64,000 nucleotides of DNA, taken from assembly GCF_003111625.1 (NCBI RefSeq), contig NZ_MZGS01000016.1, positions 164,586-228,585 on the forward strand, in the 5' to 3' direction. Shown in pieces: positions 55,244 through 63,308 of the stretch (positions within the stretch are counted from its first letter, which is position 1; every line of letters starts with the position of its first letter). The position numbers and the translations under genes were made by a program. The notes under the pieces were generated by a model that worked only from the letters and a program-made list of their open reading frames with translations, was not told the origin of the DNA and made no database searches. The DNA comes from Methanobrevibacter thaueri (GTDB lineage Archaea > Methanobacteriota > Methanobacteria > Methanobacteriales > Methanobacteriaceae).

Positions 55244-55393
55244 TTAATGAATATATTTAATCTTTTTAAATACTTCATCAGCTCTTTTTAATGATTCTAC
55301 CTCTTTTGGTGTTGACGGAGAATTTAATTTTTCAATGAATCTTTTTGCATCGATACCATCTAATGTTGGTGTAGCATTAACTTTACTTGCCAT
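55244..55393 (-). CDS. Small antitoxin-like protein, second copy of the pattern
   Basis: 49 residues: MASKVNATPTLDGIDAKRFI, then EKLNSPSTPKEVESLKRADE and KIKYIH. GGAGGATG precedes the ATG at a good spacing. It shares the MAxxxxxTPxxxGxDA layout with the 48-residue protein at 51252-51398, although sequence identity is low. It is on the same strand as, and 220 bases downstream of, the second AAA ATPase. No toxin-like gene is adjacent. The role as antitoxin is inference. Confidence 0.6.
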   Translation of the reverse strand: MASKVNATPTLDGIDAKRFIEKLNSPSTPKEVESLKRADEVFKKIKYIH

Positions 55394-55613
55394 GATTTAC
55401 ATCCTCCATATTTTAACTATTATATTAAATAGTATATTGCACTTTATTTTTAATGCTTAATAAGATTAGTGTTTTGTTATTTAAGCTAATGATTTAGTAA
55501 AAACATATGTTAAACTAACTTTAAAATCAGCAGTTCACTTTTTTCATCTTTAGAAAACCCCTCATATCTAATCAAATATAGATTGAAAAAATAAATAATG
55601 AAAATCAGTTAAG

Positions 55614-56801
55614 TTATAAAGGATAGAAACCATTGGTTTCATACTTGGTTTTCAACCATCTTTCAAGCATCTTGTCTGCAAGGACAAATTTCCTTTCACG
55701 ATTGAATTCGATTATTCCCTGATTGGAAAGTGAATCTATGAATCTTGTTATGCTGGATTTCGCATAACCCAGCTCATTGTCCAAATCTGCCCTATTTGAT
55801 CCTTCATGCTCCAGAAGATATATTATGAAATCCTTTTCTCCTTCGCTTAACCTCCCCCAAACATAAATCCACATCATAGCGACCTGGTCAATGTTGAACT
55901 TGAGAGTTTGTTTGATGATTTCCTCATCACATATTGTGTTGTTAGGCAGAACTGATGAGAGACTATTTATATACAGAGGGATTCCTCGTGTGCATGCGTA
56001 AAATCTTTCGAATCCCTCATTTGTGAATTTTAAGTTATTTGATTTTTCCTCGATGTATCTTCTTGTCTCGTCAGCTGTGAACGGCTCGATATTTATCTGT
56101 ATCAATCTTCCTCCGAATGCTCCTTCCTGACCGTTGATCATGTTGATTATATCTGAAGTTTTTGAAACGGAACCTGTGAAGACATAACCTACATTGAACT
56201 GCTTTTGAACAAAGCTTCTGATTAGCCAAAAGAATGCATCAGGTTTTTTAACGTTTTTTAATAGTTGGAACTCATCGATTACTATTATATATCCTTTTAT
56301 GTCTTTTGACTCATCAACGATTTTTTGGGGAAGCTCCATTACAAATTTGGAAAGCTTGTCATAATTGTCATGGATTACTGGAATCGGTATGTCCATTATA
56401 TTCGCATCTCCCGGAAAATCATAATTTTTCAATTGCAGTCTTTTGACATGTCCGGTTATCTTATCAATCCATTTTTTGTATGATTTCTTGTCTTTAGACA
56501 TTGTTTCGTTTATGGAATTCAAGATTTCCTTAAGCACCTTCTCCTCGGTGAGGTTTCCCTTTTGCCTTCCGACAATTTCGGATATGTCAATGAATGAGGT
56601 CAGTATGTCCTCGCTTTGGTCATTCAATACCTTTTTAAGAAGAAATGTCTTGCCCACACCACGATATCCTGTAATCAACAGTTGAGGGGGAATATCTAAT
56701 CGGACCGTTGACAGCTGAGTATTTATCATGTTGATATCCTTCACCCTGTTGAAAAAGTATTTGTCTATATCCTTCGGCATTGAAACCGGCATTATCTTCA
56801 T
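55614..56801 (-). CDS. Archaeal-type AAA ATPase (PF01637-like) with winged-helix C-terminus, copy 2
   Basis: 395 residues, the same length as copy 1 and clearly homologous across its whole length. Walker A is YRGVGKTFLLKK, Walker B YIIVIDEFQLL, sensor region YVFTGSVSKTSD, and the C-terminal winged-helix-like part has LDNELGYAKSSITRFIDSLS and QGIIEFNRERK. GGGGTTG lies about eight bases before the ATG. Upstream on its promoter side is an array of four direct repeats and one palindrome (56834-56983) whose sequence is different from the array of copy 1. GC content is somewhat higher than in copy 1, so the two copies were probably acquired separately. Confidence 0.85.
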   Translation of the reverse strand: MKIMPVSMPKDIDKYFFNRVKDINMINTQLSTVRLDIPPQLLITGYRGVGKTFLLKKVLNDQSEDILTSFIDISEIVGRQKGNLTEEKVLKEILNSINETMSKDKKSYKKWIDKITGHVKRLQLKNYDFPGDANIMDIPIPVIHDNYDKLSKFVMELPQKIVDESKDIKGYIIVIDEFQLLKNVKKPDAFFWLIRSFVQKQFNVGYVFTGSVSKTSDIINMINGQEGAFGGRLIQINIEPFTADETRRYIEEKSNNLKFTNEGFERFYACTRGIPLYINSLSSVLPNNTICDEEIIKQTLKFNIDQVAMMWIYVWGRLSEGEKDFIIYLLEHEGSNRADLDNELGYAKSSITRFIDSLSNQGIIEFNRERKFVLADKMLERWLKTKYETNGFYPL

Positions 56802-56833
56802 TTTTAAACAACCCCATATAATTTTTTTAATTG

Positions 56834-56983
56834 GACATGTTCCTTAATATCGAACATATTCTATTTTATAAAACATGATATTTAAAATTATTGAATAATA
56901 ACTGTTCGATTGAATCGAACATGTTCTATTAAATCGAAAATTTTATTCATAACTATTTGATTAGACATGTTCCATCAAATCGG
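56834..56983. promoter_or_regulatory. Repeat array upstream of AAA ATPase 2
   Basis: Four units of the type (G)ACATGTTCyATyAAATCG: 56834-56852, 56852-56869 (weaker, GAACATATTCTATTTTAT), 56917-56937 and 56964-56983. The perfect palindrome GTTCGATTGAATCGAAC (8-bp arms, one central base) at 56904-56920 overlaps the third unit. All lie within 185 bases upstream of the ATPase start. Function as operator or iteron-like site is inferred. Confidence 0.6.
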
Positions 56984-56995
56984 CAAATGACACAT

Positions 56996-57154
56996 TTAAT
57001 GCGTATTCATTGCAATGTCAGCTGAAAGAGCAATCTGTAATGTAACAACATCAACATCCTTATCTCCAAACTCGCATCCAAGCTTGTCAAGAAATTCCTC
57101 TCTTAAAAAATCATTAATATTCAATCCATAAGCTTTTGTTGAAGCGCATTCCAT
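56996..57154 (-). CDS. Small conserved-looking protein upstream of AAA ATPase 2
   Basis: 52 residues from ATG 57154 (MECASTKAYGLNINDFLREE, later VDVVTLQIALSADIAMNTH); GAGGTT lies about nine bases upstream and would be translated by the longer frame from 57205. The protein is small, acidic and without membrane segments. It is on the same strand as the ATPase, separated from it by the repeat array. Function unknown; it could be a partner or an unrelated small gene. Confidence 0.45.
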   Translation of the reverse strand: MECASTKAYGLNINDFLREEFLDKLGCEFGDKDVDVVTLQIALSADIAMNTH

Positions 57155-57395
57155 TTCATTACAACCTCTTTTTAGAAAAAAATCTTGATTATATAACTGC
57201 ATCAAATTCTTTTCATCACATGCAGAGATAATAAATATTATAATTTTTAAAGTATTTAAAATTAATTATTTTTTAATTTGAAGTTAAAAATAAGGCAAAA
57301 TCAATTTTAAACAATAAATACAACATTATATAGTGAAATCAATATTATTCTAAAAATAAAATAACAACTGCAAGTTATACTTGCCAATTAAAATC

Positions 57396-58295
57396 TTAAT
57401 GCATTTGGCCTAAAACCTTATCCCTTTCAGCAATAATCCCATCTTTAGGAAACCGATCATATTCAGTCAAATACTCATCATACAGTCCTAACGCATCATC
57501 ATTCTTTCCCATTGTCTGTAAAGCTTGGCCATAATAAATATAGTACATGCTTATTAAACCATAATTATCAATGCCTTCTAGTGAAATACTTTTAAATCCC
57601 TTTACTGATTCTTCAAATTCACCAATATTGGACAATAGCAGATTTTTTGTTAATTGAAGCATCAAATCATTAGGATTTTGGCCAAGAGCCAGATTGACAT
57701 ATCTCAATGCATTATGATAATCCTGTTTGTTTTTAGAGATGTTTGCCATCTGCAATAATGCGGCTCCGTCATTCGGTTGGATTTCAATACATTTATCCAA
57801 GTAGATTAAAGCATCATCATACATTTCCAAATCATTGTAATATAATCCCATATTAAGCAAAGCGTCTGAATCTTCACTGTCAATCTCCAAAACCTTATTG
57901 AAATAGCTCAAAGCCAAATCATACTTTTCCAAATAGAGGTAACATGATCCGATTTTATTCAATGAGAAAGTTTCATCCGGAATATGTTCTATTATCTGAT
58001 TGAACGAATCGATTGCCAATTCATATTCCCCCATATGATAACAAGCCACCCCTTTTTTGAGATGAACATTCAAATTATTGGAATCTAATTTTAAGGCCTT
58101 ATCAAAGCATCTGAACGACTCTTCCTTTTGAAATAGAAATGCATGGCACAAACCCTTCAACAACCAACCATCAATATTATTTCCATCAATGATTAGAAGC
58201 TTATCAAGATAACTGATTGCCTTTTCATTTTCAAACCTATCAGAATAATATTCTGCTTTTTTAAGTAAATTATCAGAAATACGCTTTTTAAACAT
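57396..58295 (-). CDS. TPR-repeat protein
   Basis: 299 residues made of about eight tetratricopeptide repeats, e.g. KAISYLDKLLIIDGNNIDGW, LAIDSFNQIIEHIPDETFSL, LALSYFNKVLEIDSEDSDAL and DALIYLDKCIEIQPNDGAAL. No signal peptide or membrane segment, so it is cytoplasmic. GAGGTTAA lies just before the ATG. TPR proteins bind partner proteins. The gene is last in a minus-strand group with three small membrane proteins (58343-59207), which are candidate partners. Its DNA from 57441 to 58087 is nearly identical to 63354-64000 (about eight differences), a recent duplication or conversion. Confidence 0.88.
   Translation of the reverse strand: MFKKRISDNLLKKAEYYSDRFENEKAISYLDKLLIIDGNNIDGWLLKGLCHAFLFQKEESFRCFDKALKLDSNNLNVHLKKGVACYHMGEYELAIDSFNQIIEHIPDETFSLNKIGSCYLYLEKYDLALSYFNKVLEIDSEDSDALLNMGLYYNDLEMYDDALIYLDKCIEIQPNDGAALLQMANISKNKQDYHNALRYVNLALGQNPNDLMLQLTKNLLLSNIGEFEESVKGFKSISLEGIDNYGLISMYYIYYGQALQTMGKNDDALGLYDEYLTEYDRFPKDGIIAERDKVLGQMH
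57441..58087 (-). repeat. 647-bp duplicated segment, copy 1
   Basis: Matches 63354-64000 without gaps; about eight base differences are visible, all in the left (3' coding) part. The right limit of the duplication lies beyond the window for the other copy. Confidence 0.85.
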
Positions 58296-58342
58296 TTGAT
58301 TTAACCTCTTGATTCAATAAACAAAGCTCATGAGAAATGAAA

Positions 58343-58735
58343 TCAAGTATCTTGCCCAAATTTGATAATAAATATTGCAAGTATAAATAATACAAGAAAA
58401 ATCAATCCAAACCAATTAAAGTACCATAAAACCGATAATACACAAATAATCCCATATAAAATGCATAGATGATTATCATTTTCAATTCTATATGAAGATA
58501 CATAAATAATAAAAGCCAACGATATGTCAATAATCGTTGTAACAATCAAAGGTATCAGCAAATCAATATCTAAATATACATTCAAACCAAATCTTGATAT
58601 CATAAATATTATGAATAGAATCCATAAAATAAAATAAAAATAAGCGATGCATCTTGCCAATTGACGACCATTAACCTTTTTCACAAACATGGCTCTGACT
58701 CTCATTGTTAAATATGATAATTTATCATCACCCAT
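58343..58735 (-). CDS. Small membrane protein of the TPR cluster (four helices)
   Basis: 130 residues. A basic N-terminus (YLTMRVRAMFVKKVNGRQLA) is followed by four hydrophobic segments (about 30-48, 58-78, 86-104, 108-126) and a short tail. The start lies one base after the stop of the upstream 95-residue membrane protein, so the two are probably translated together. No known family recognised. Because of the adjacency to TPR genes a membrane receptor or scaffold for the TPR protein is possible, but that is inference. Confidence 0.6.
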   Translation of the reverse strand: MGDDKLSYLTMRVRAMFVKKVNGRQLARCIAYFYFILWILFIIFMISRFGLNVYLDIDLLIPLIVTTIIDISLAFIIYVSSYRIENDNHLCILYGIICVLSVLWYFNWFGLIFLVLFILAIFIIKFGQDT

Positions 58736-58736
58736 A

Positions 58737-59024
58737 CTATAAATACCTACTTAAATCGTTTTTTGGAAAAATAACATAGGAATATATTAAAAAGAATACA
58801 GCCCATGTTAAAAAGAACGATTTGAAATTCAATTCACGATTTAAAAGAACATAACAATTATTCGACAAATAATCATAAAACAGAAGTAAAATTCCATCCG
58901 AAATCAAAACCATGGCAATGAAGCTCTCAACTGAATGATAAGCAATGATAAAATAACCGAATACAATGAAGACACTTAAAAAAATAATATACAAATACAA
59001 AACATGAATATTGTCACATTTCAT
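58737..59024 (-). CDS. Small membrane protein of the TPR cluster (three helices)
   Basis: 95 residues with three predicted membrane segments (about 7-28, 31-49, 70-88) and little soluble sequence (MKCDNIHVLYLYIIF, YDYLSNNCYVLLNRE). GGGTGATT lies just upstream of the ATG and overlaps the stop of the 58-residue gene before it. Probably in one operon with the genes at 59031 and 58343. Family unknown. Confidence 0.55.
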   Translation of the reverse strand: MKCDNIHVLYLYIIFLSVFIVFGYFIIAYHSVESFIAMVLISDGILLLFYDYLSNNCYVLLNRELNFKSFFLTWAVFFLIYSYVIFPKNDLSRYL

Positions 59025-59030
59025 TTAAAA

Positions 59031-59207
59031 TCACCCAAATAGATTATATTTATCCGAAATAATAAGAATGCATAACAATATTGTATCAATTATGATGATT
59101 TTATAAAAAAATCCATCCCACTTATCAATTCCACGGATTTTATATATGAAATAGACTATTAGACTGAAAACAAAATAGGATAGGATCATCAGCTTCAAAA
59201 AAGACAT
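59031..59207 (-). CDS. 58-residue membrane protein of the TPR cluster
   Basis: MSFLKLMILSYFVFSLIVYF, a charged turn (KIRGIDKWDG), a second hydrophobic segment (IIIIDTILLCILIISD) and a short tail KYNLFG. Two membrane helices. The stop codon is six bases before the next gene, so the three small membrane genes are tightly packed. No ribosome site is obvious (GGTTTATAA precedes the ATG). Too short for confident family assignment. Confidence 0.5.
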   Translation of the reverse strand: MSFLKLMILSYFVFSLIVYFIYKIRGIDKWDGFFYKIIIIDTILLCILIISDKYNLFG

Positions 59208-59242
59208 TTATAAACCTCATTTTACTTATTTTACATTTTTAG

Positions 59243-59308
59243 TTACCTTATTATAAATAAGTACCCCATCATTGCCATAATCATTACGCCAATTATAAAT
59301 TCATGTTT
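59243..59308 (-). pseudogene. C-terminal fragment of a third copy of the 260-residue membrane protein family
   Basis: About 22 codons ending in a stop read KHEFIIGVMIMAMMGYLFII on the minus strand, matching the extreme C-terminus of the frameshifted paralogue (IKFLILGIILMAMMGALFIT at 60126-60190). It lies immediately downstream of the intact paralogue, whose own C-terminus is different. This is a leftover of recombination between tandem copies. Confidence 0.5.
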
Positions 59309-59314
59309 ATAATT

Positions 59315-60073
59315 CTAAATAAAGTTAATAATAAATAATACTACACTTATCAAGATAACAGCAAATAAGCAATATTTCAACAAACCATCAAAAGTCTTTA
59401 TTTCAAACGGCAGCATTTTATTCATAATATCTGGAGATAAAATTAAACCACCGCATAATAATGAAACTACCAATGCAATAATATCATGATTAAATGAATT
59501 AGAGTAACCTAATACATCTTTTATAATCCACAATAACGAAATGCCTAATGGACCCCTTCCTAACATGAAACCAAGAAGAAGAAAAAATACCGGATGATAA
59601 CCTATGACCTGTTCGCCAGACACTAAACGGCAATTATCATCACGAAAAACATTCAATCTTAAAAACATGAACACAAATGGAAAATACATTGCTAATCCAA
59701 AAGCAATGGCACTTTCCAATCCTTCAAAAGTAAATGCAAGCAATGCAATAAACCAGGACACAGCAAATGTTAATGGAAATAACATAACCACTACACTGGC
59801 ATAAGACATCCCCGGAAACCTTCCAGAAATCAAATCATATTTCTCATCTAAAAAATCCCGTTCATATATCAATATTGAAAACATCACTCCAAAAATAGTT
59901 ATCCCCAATAATGACAAAACAAAATCAATATGAAGGAAAAAATATAATAATAAACACAAAAATAAACCTAAAACTTCCGTGTAAAAAAATAAATAAATTG
60001 AATAAACTTTCAGCTCATCCTTATTTAAATTAATCCAACCTTTAGATCTAATGATATTTAAATTAGTAAACAA
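59315..60073 (-). CDS. Polytopic membrane protein of the TPR cluster, paralogue A
   Basis: 252 residues from TTG 60073, chosen because GGAGG lies eight bases upstream and the resulting N-terminus (MFTNLNIIRSKGWINLNKDE) matches that of paralogue B (MFEKLIKNISKDWSVLDKNE). About seven membrane helices; conserved stretches shared with paralogue B are FDEKYxL-type (LDEKYDLISGRFPGMSY), MFLRLNVFRDDN and VIGYHP, then LSPDIMNKMLPFE. The family is not recognised. It belongs to the minus-strand TPR array. Confidence 0.6.
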   Translation of the reverse strand: MFTNLNIIRSKGWINLNKDELKVYSIYLFFYTEVLGLFLCLLLYFFLHIDFVLSLLGITIFGVMFSILIYERDFLDEKYDLISGRFPGMSYASVVVMLFPLTFAVSWFIALLAFTFEGLESAIAFGLAMYFPFVFMFLRLNVFRDDNCRLVSGEQVIGYHPVFFLLLGFMLGRGPLGISLLWIIKDVLGYSNSFNHDIIALVVSLLCGGLILSPDIMNKMLPFEIKTFDGLLKYCLFAVILISVVLFIINFI

Positions 60074-60125
60074 AAATACGCCTCCAATAATAATCAGCAC
60101 CCATTTAATTATTCTTAATTTTAAG

Positions 60126-60912
60126 TTACCATGTTATAAATAGTGCCCCCATCATTGCCATAAGTATTATTCCAAGTATCAAAAATTTTATTAAACCGCC
60201 AATTCTTTTTAATTCAAAAGGTAATATTTTATTTGCAATATCCGGAGATAATATGAATGAAACAATCAGTATTGAACAGATACTAGATTAAATATGCATC
60301 AATATTATTTTCAACTATGCCCTCCATGACTTTCATCAATGAAAACCCTACAATATGGCAACTTATAAGACTTGCGAAAATATAATAGATGGCCGGATGA
60401 TAGCCTATTACATGTTCGGTGATTATATTCCCATTTTCATCTTCAGTTAATAATTCACGACTGTTTTCGTTTTTATATACGTTAATTCTCAAAAACATGA
60501 AAAATGCAGGATACAAAGCTGCTAAACTAAATCCAATAGCAGAATATATTCCTCCCTGATATAAAGCTGTTGGATAAATGATGAAGGCAAAAGCAATACT
60601 TGCCGGAATGAAAAATAAGATTAATCCCTGATAGGATATGCCTTTATATTCCTCATAAAACAACCCATATTTTTCATCAAACCAATCACGATTATAAATG
60701 ATGAGTGATCCTAATACTGCGGCTAAAGTAAATCCTGCAACAGCATAAATTACAAATGACACAGGCAGATTTACAATTAAAAATAAAACCAATGCCATGG
60801 AAAGCCCAATTAATTCTAAAAAAATGAAACCTGAAACCACATAAGATTTCATTTCATTTTTATCTAAAACAGACCAATCTTTACTAATATTTTTAATTAA
60901 TTTTTCAAACAA
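60126..60912 (-). pseudogene. Polytopic membrane protein of the TPR cluster, paralogue B, frameshifted
   Basis: The first 209 codons (60283-60912) match paralogue A and stop at a TAG just after NNIDAYLI. In another frame the match resumes at once (SICSILIVSFILSPDIANKI, LPFELKRIGGLIKFLILG) and runs to a stop at 60126. One inserted or deleted base near 60284-60288 explains this. The truncated product would lack the last helices. It could be a recent mutation, an assembly error, or programmed frameshifting; the first two seem more likely. The start ATG at 60912 is 27 bases downstream of the TPR gene before it. Confidence 0.6.
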
Positions 60913-60939
60913 AGTTAATCACCGTTATTGTATTTTTCA

Positions 60940-62139
60940 TTAATTAGAATCTGCATTCATTCTTGAAATACGAACTTTTTTGTCTTTAATTAACTCTTCA
61001 TCATTGGGAAAAATTTCAAAAGCTTTATCATATGCAAGCATTAATTCATCGAAACGATTTAATTTTTCTAAAGCTTTAAATTTACAAACCCATCCAAATG
61101 AATTATCGTTTTCAATTTCCAATACTTTATTAGCATATATTAACAGTTCTTCAAAATCATAATCCGTCACATACAAAAGTCTCATTTTGTACAAAATGGA
61201 TTCAAAATCATCAGGACATAAACTTAAAGCATTATCATATGCAACCAGAGATTCTTCAAATTTACCAGATTCCTGTAATACAGTTGCATAAGTAGACCAA
61301 ATCCGACAATTGTCCTGAGATATTTTCAAAGCCAATTTACAATTATACTCCGCTGAATCCAAGTCTCCTAATTCGAAATAGGATTTGGTTTTATTTATTA
61401 TTGCTTCCCAATAACTTTCATTTAAATCAAAACATTTATCAAAACATATAATGGCCTTTTCATATTTCCTTAAAGAGTTATAAACAACTCCTTTATTATT
61501 CCAAGCAATAACTGAAGGTTCGATACTTAAAGATTTTTCATATGCATTTAATGAATCTTCAAATTTAGCCAAATCATGTAAAACATCCCCTTTCGTTCTC
61601 CATACATTTTCATTAGGTTCTAATAGTAAACATTTGTCTAAACATGAAATACTTTCATCATACATGCCAATTTCATAAAAAAAATAAGCCCCATTATATA
61701 TCAAGAACGAATCCTTAGAATTATTAATCTCATTAATTAAAGCTGAAAAGTCATTCATTGCATCTAGTGCATGTAAAGATCTGCATTTATAAAGATACGC
61801 CCATTTATTGTCGTTTTGATAATTTAAGACTTCATCCGAACAGATTAAAGAGCCTTCATAATCTTTTTTTAAGAATAGTATGTTAGCCTTATGAATCAAC
61901 AAATCACAATAATTAAACTTACTATTAATTATAAGATTATCAACGATTTTTAAAAGCCAATCCAATTTATTTATTTTTTCACATATTATGCTTAAATTCC
62001 ATAAAACTAAAAATGGATGATATTCCTTTTTTAATAATGAACAGAATATTTTTAAAGACTTTTCATATTCACAATTATTTAATAATATTTTAGCGTTTTT
62101 AAAATCTTTTTTTTCTGTTCTTCTAGATAAAAATTTCAT
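60940..62139 (-). CDS. TPR-repeat protein
   Basis: 399 residues of tandem tetratricopeptide repeats (DYEGSLICSDEVLNYQNDNK, KFEDSLNAYEKSLSIEPSVI, KYEKAIICFDKCFDLNESYW, KFEESLVAYDNALSLCPDDF). The first 50 residues (SRRTEKKDFKNAKILLNNCE) are more basic. Cytoplasmic, no signal peptide. It is a paralogue of the next gene upstream (62184-63290) with matching N-terminal layout (an opening repeat that includes LWNLSIICEKINKLD or LSNLIIIHKELNSLN). 27 bases separate it from the frameshifted membrane-protein gene downstream. Confidence 0.85.
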   Translation of the reverse strand: MKFLSRRTEKKDFKNAKILLNNCEYEKSLKIFCSLLKKEYHPFLVLWNLSIICEKINKLDWLLKIVDNLIINSKFNYCDLLIHKANILFLKKDYEGSLICSDEVLNYQNDNKWAYLYKCRSLHALDAMNDFSALINEINNSKDSFLIYNGAYFFYEIGMYDESISCLDKCLLLEPNENVWRTKGDVLHDLAKFEDSLNAYEKSLSIEPSVIAWNNKGVVYNSLRKYEKAIICFDKCFDLNESYWEAIINKTKSYFELGDLDSAEYNCKLALKISQDNCRIWSTYATVLQESGKFEESLVAYDNALSLCPDDFESILYKMRLLYVTDYDFEELLIYANKVLEIENDNSFGWVCKFKALEKLNRFDELMLAYDKAFEIFPNDEELIKDKKVRISRMNADSN

Positions 62140-62183
62140 GAAAAATCCTCATAATCTTATTTAATATACTCCAAAAAGTAAAA

Positions 62184-63290
62184 TTAATTGCTTTTATTTA
62201 ATTCCTCTAATGCCAATCTTTTGTAATCCTCAACCCAATCCAATTCATTGTCAAAATTTAATATTTCATCAGCAAAAATAAAAACCTCTTCCCATTTACC
62301 CATATTAAACAATAATATTAATTTATTTTTCAATAAGTTTATATTTTTAGGACATAACTCTAATGCATGGTCATATGCATTTAATGACTCATCCAATCGA
62401 TTTGCATGAAACAAGAATGTGGCATAATTGTCCCAGACAGGACAATTTGTTGAATCTAATTTCAATGCAAATTCACAGCATTTTAATGAAACATCAATAT
62501 TTCCAAGATGAAAATATGAAGTTGCCTTATTAACAATGGCCGGAACACTATTTGAGTCAATGGACAAACATTTATCAAAACATTCCAATGCATCATGATA
62601 TTTGCCCATCAAATTATAAATGGTTCCTTTATAATTCCATGCAATAAGATTGTTAGGGTCTAATTCCAAACAAGTATCCAATGTATTTAATGATTTGTCA
62701 TACATCCCCATTTCCTTTAAGCATAAACCTTTATATATTAAAGCATTGCAATTTTTAGAATTCTTTTTTAAACTCAAATCAAAACAGAATAAAGACTCCT
62801 CCATTAATCCCAATTCTAAAAAAAACTCGCCGAGAGACAATGATAAATAATAATCAGGATCACATTCCTTTATTTTTAAAAACAATAAATTAAAATTCAC
62901 ATCAACATTCATATCTTTTAAAACTTTGAATTTATAGAAACATGCCCATAAATTATCAGAATCATTATTTAAAACTTCATCAAAGCATTCAATGGCATTG
63001 TCATAATCTTTCAAAAGATATAATGCATATCCCTTTTGTATTAATAATTCTTCACGATTATATTGTTTATCATTCATCAAGTCGTTGATTTTATCTAAAA
63101 GAACATTTAATGAATTCAATTCTTTATGAATGATAATCAAGTTAGACAACACATAAAATACATGAAAATTTTTTTCCAATAAAGTATTAAAAATATCTAA
63201 AGCTTCAGCATAGTTGCCCATTTCTAAAAAATTCTGTGCTTTATGATATTCCTTTTTATTTTTTAAACTAATATCTTTTAAAAAACTCAT
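62184..63290 (-). CDS. TPR-repeat protein
   Basis: 368 residues of tetratricopeptide repeats (DYDNAIECFDEVLNNDSDNL, MYDKSLNTLDTCLELDPNNL, KYHDALECFDKCLSIDSNSV, RLDESLNAYDHALELCPKNI), paralogous to the gene at 60940-62139. No signal peptide or membrane segment. It starts 18 bases downstream of the stop of the duplicated TPR gene at 63309, so the three TPR genes are probably one transcription unit. Partner unknown; the interleaved membrane proteins are the natural candidates. Confidence 0.85.
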   Translation of the reverse strand: MSFLKDISLKNKKEYHKAQNFLEMGNYAEALDIFNTLLEKNFHVFYVLSNLIIIHKELNSLNVLLDKINDLMNDKQYNREELLIQKGYALYLLKDYDNAIECFDEVLNNDSDNLWACFYKFKVLKDMNVDVNFNLLFLKIKECDPDYYLSLSLGEFFLELGLMEESLFCFDLSLKKNSKNCNALIYKGLCLKEMGMYDKSLNTLDTCLELDPNNLIAWNYKGTIYNLMGKYHDALECFDKCLSIDSNSVPAIVNKATSYFHLGNIDVSLKCCEFALKLDSTNCPVWDNYATFLFHANRLDESLNAYDHALELCPKNINLLKNKLILLFNMGKWEEVFIFADEILNFDNELDWVEDYKRLALEELNKSN

Positions 63291-63308
63291 TTAAACACTC
63301 TGTTTCAA

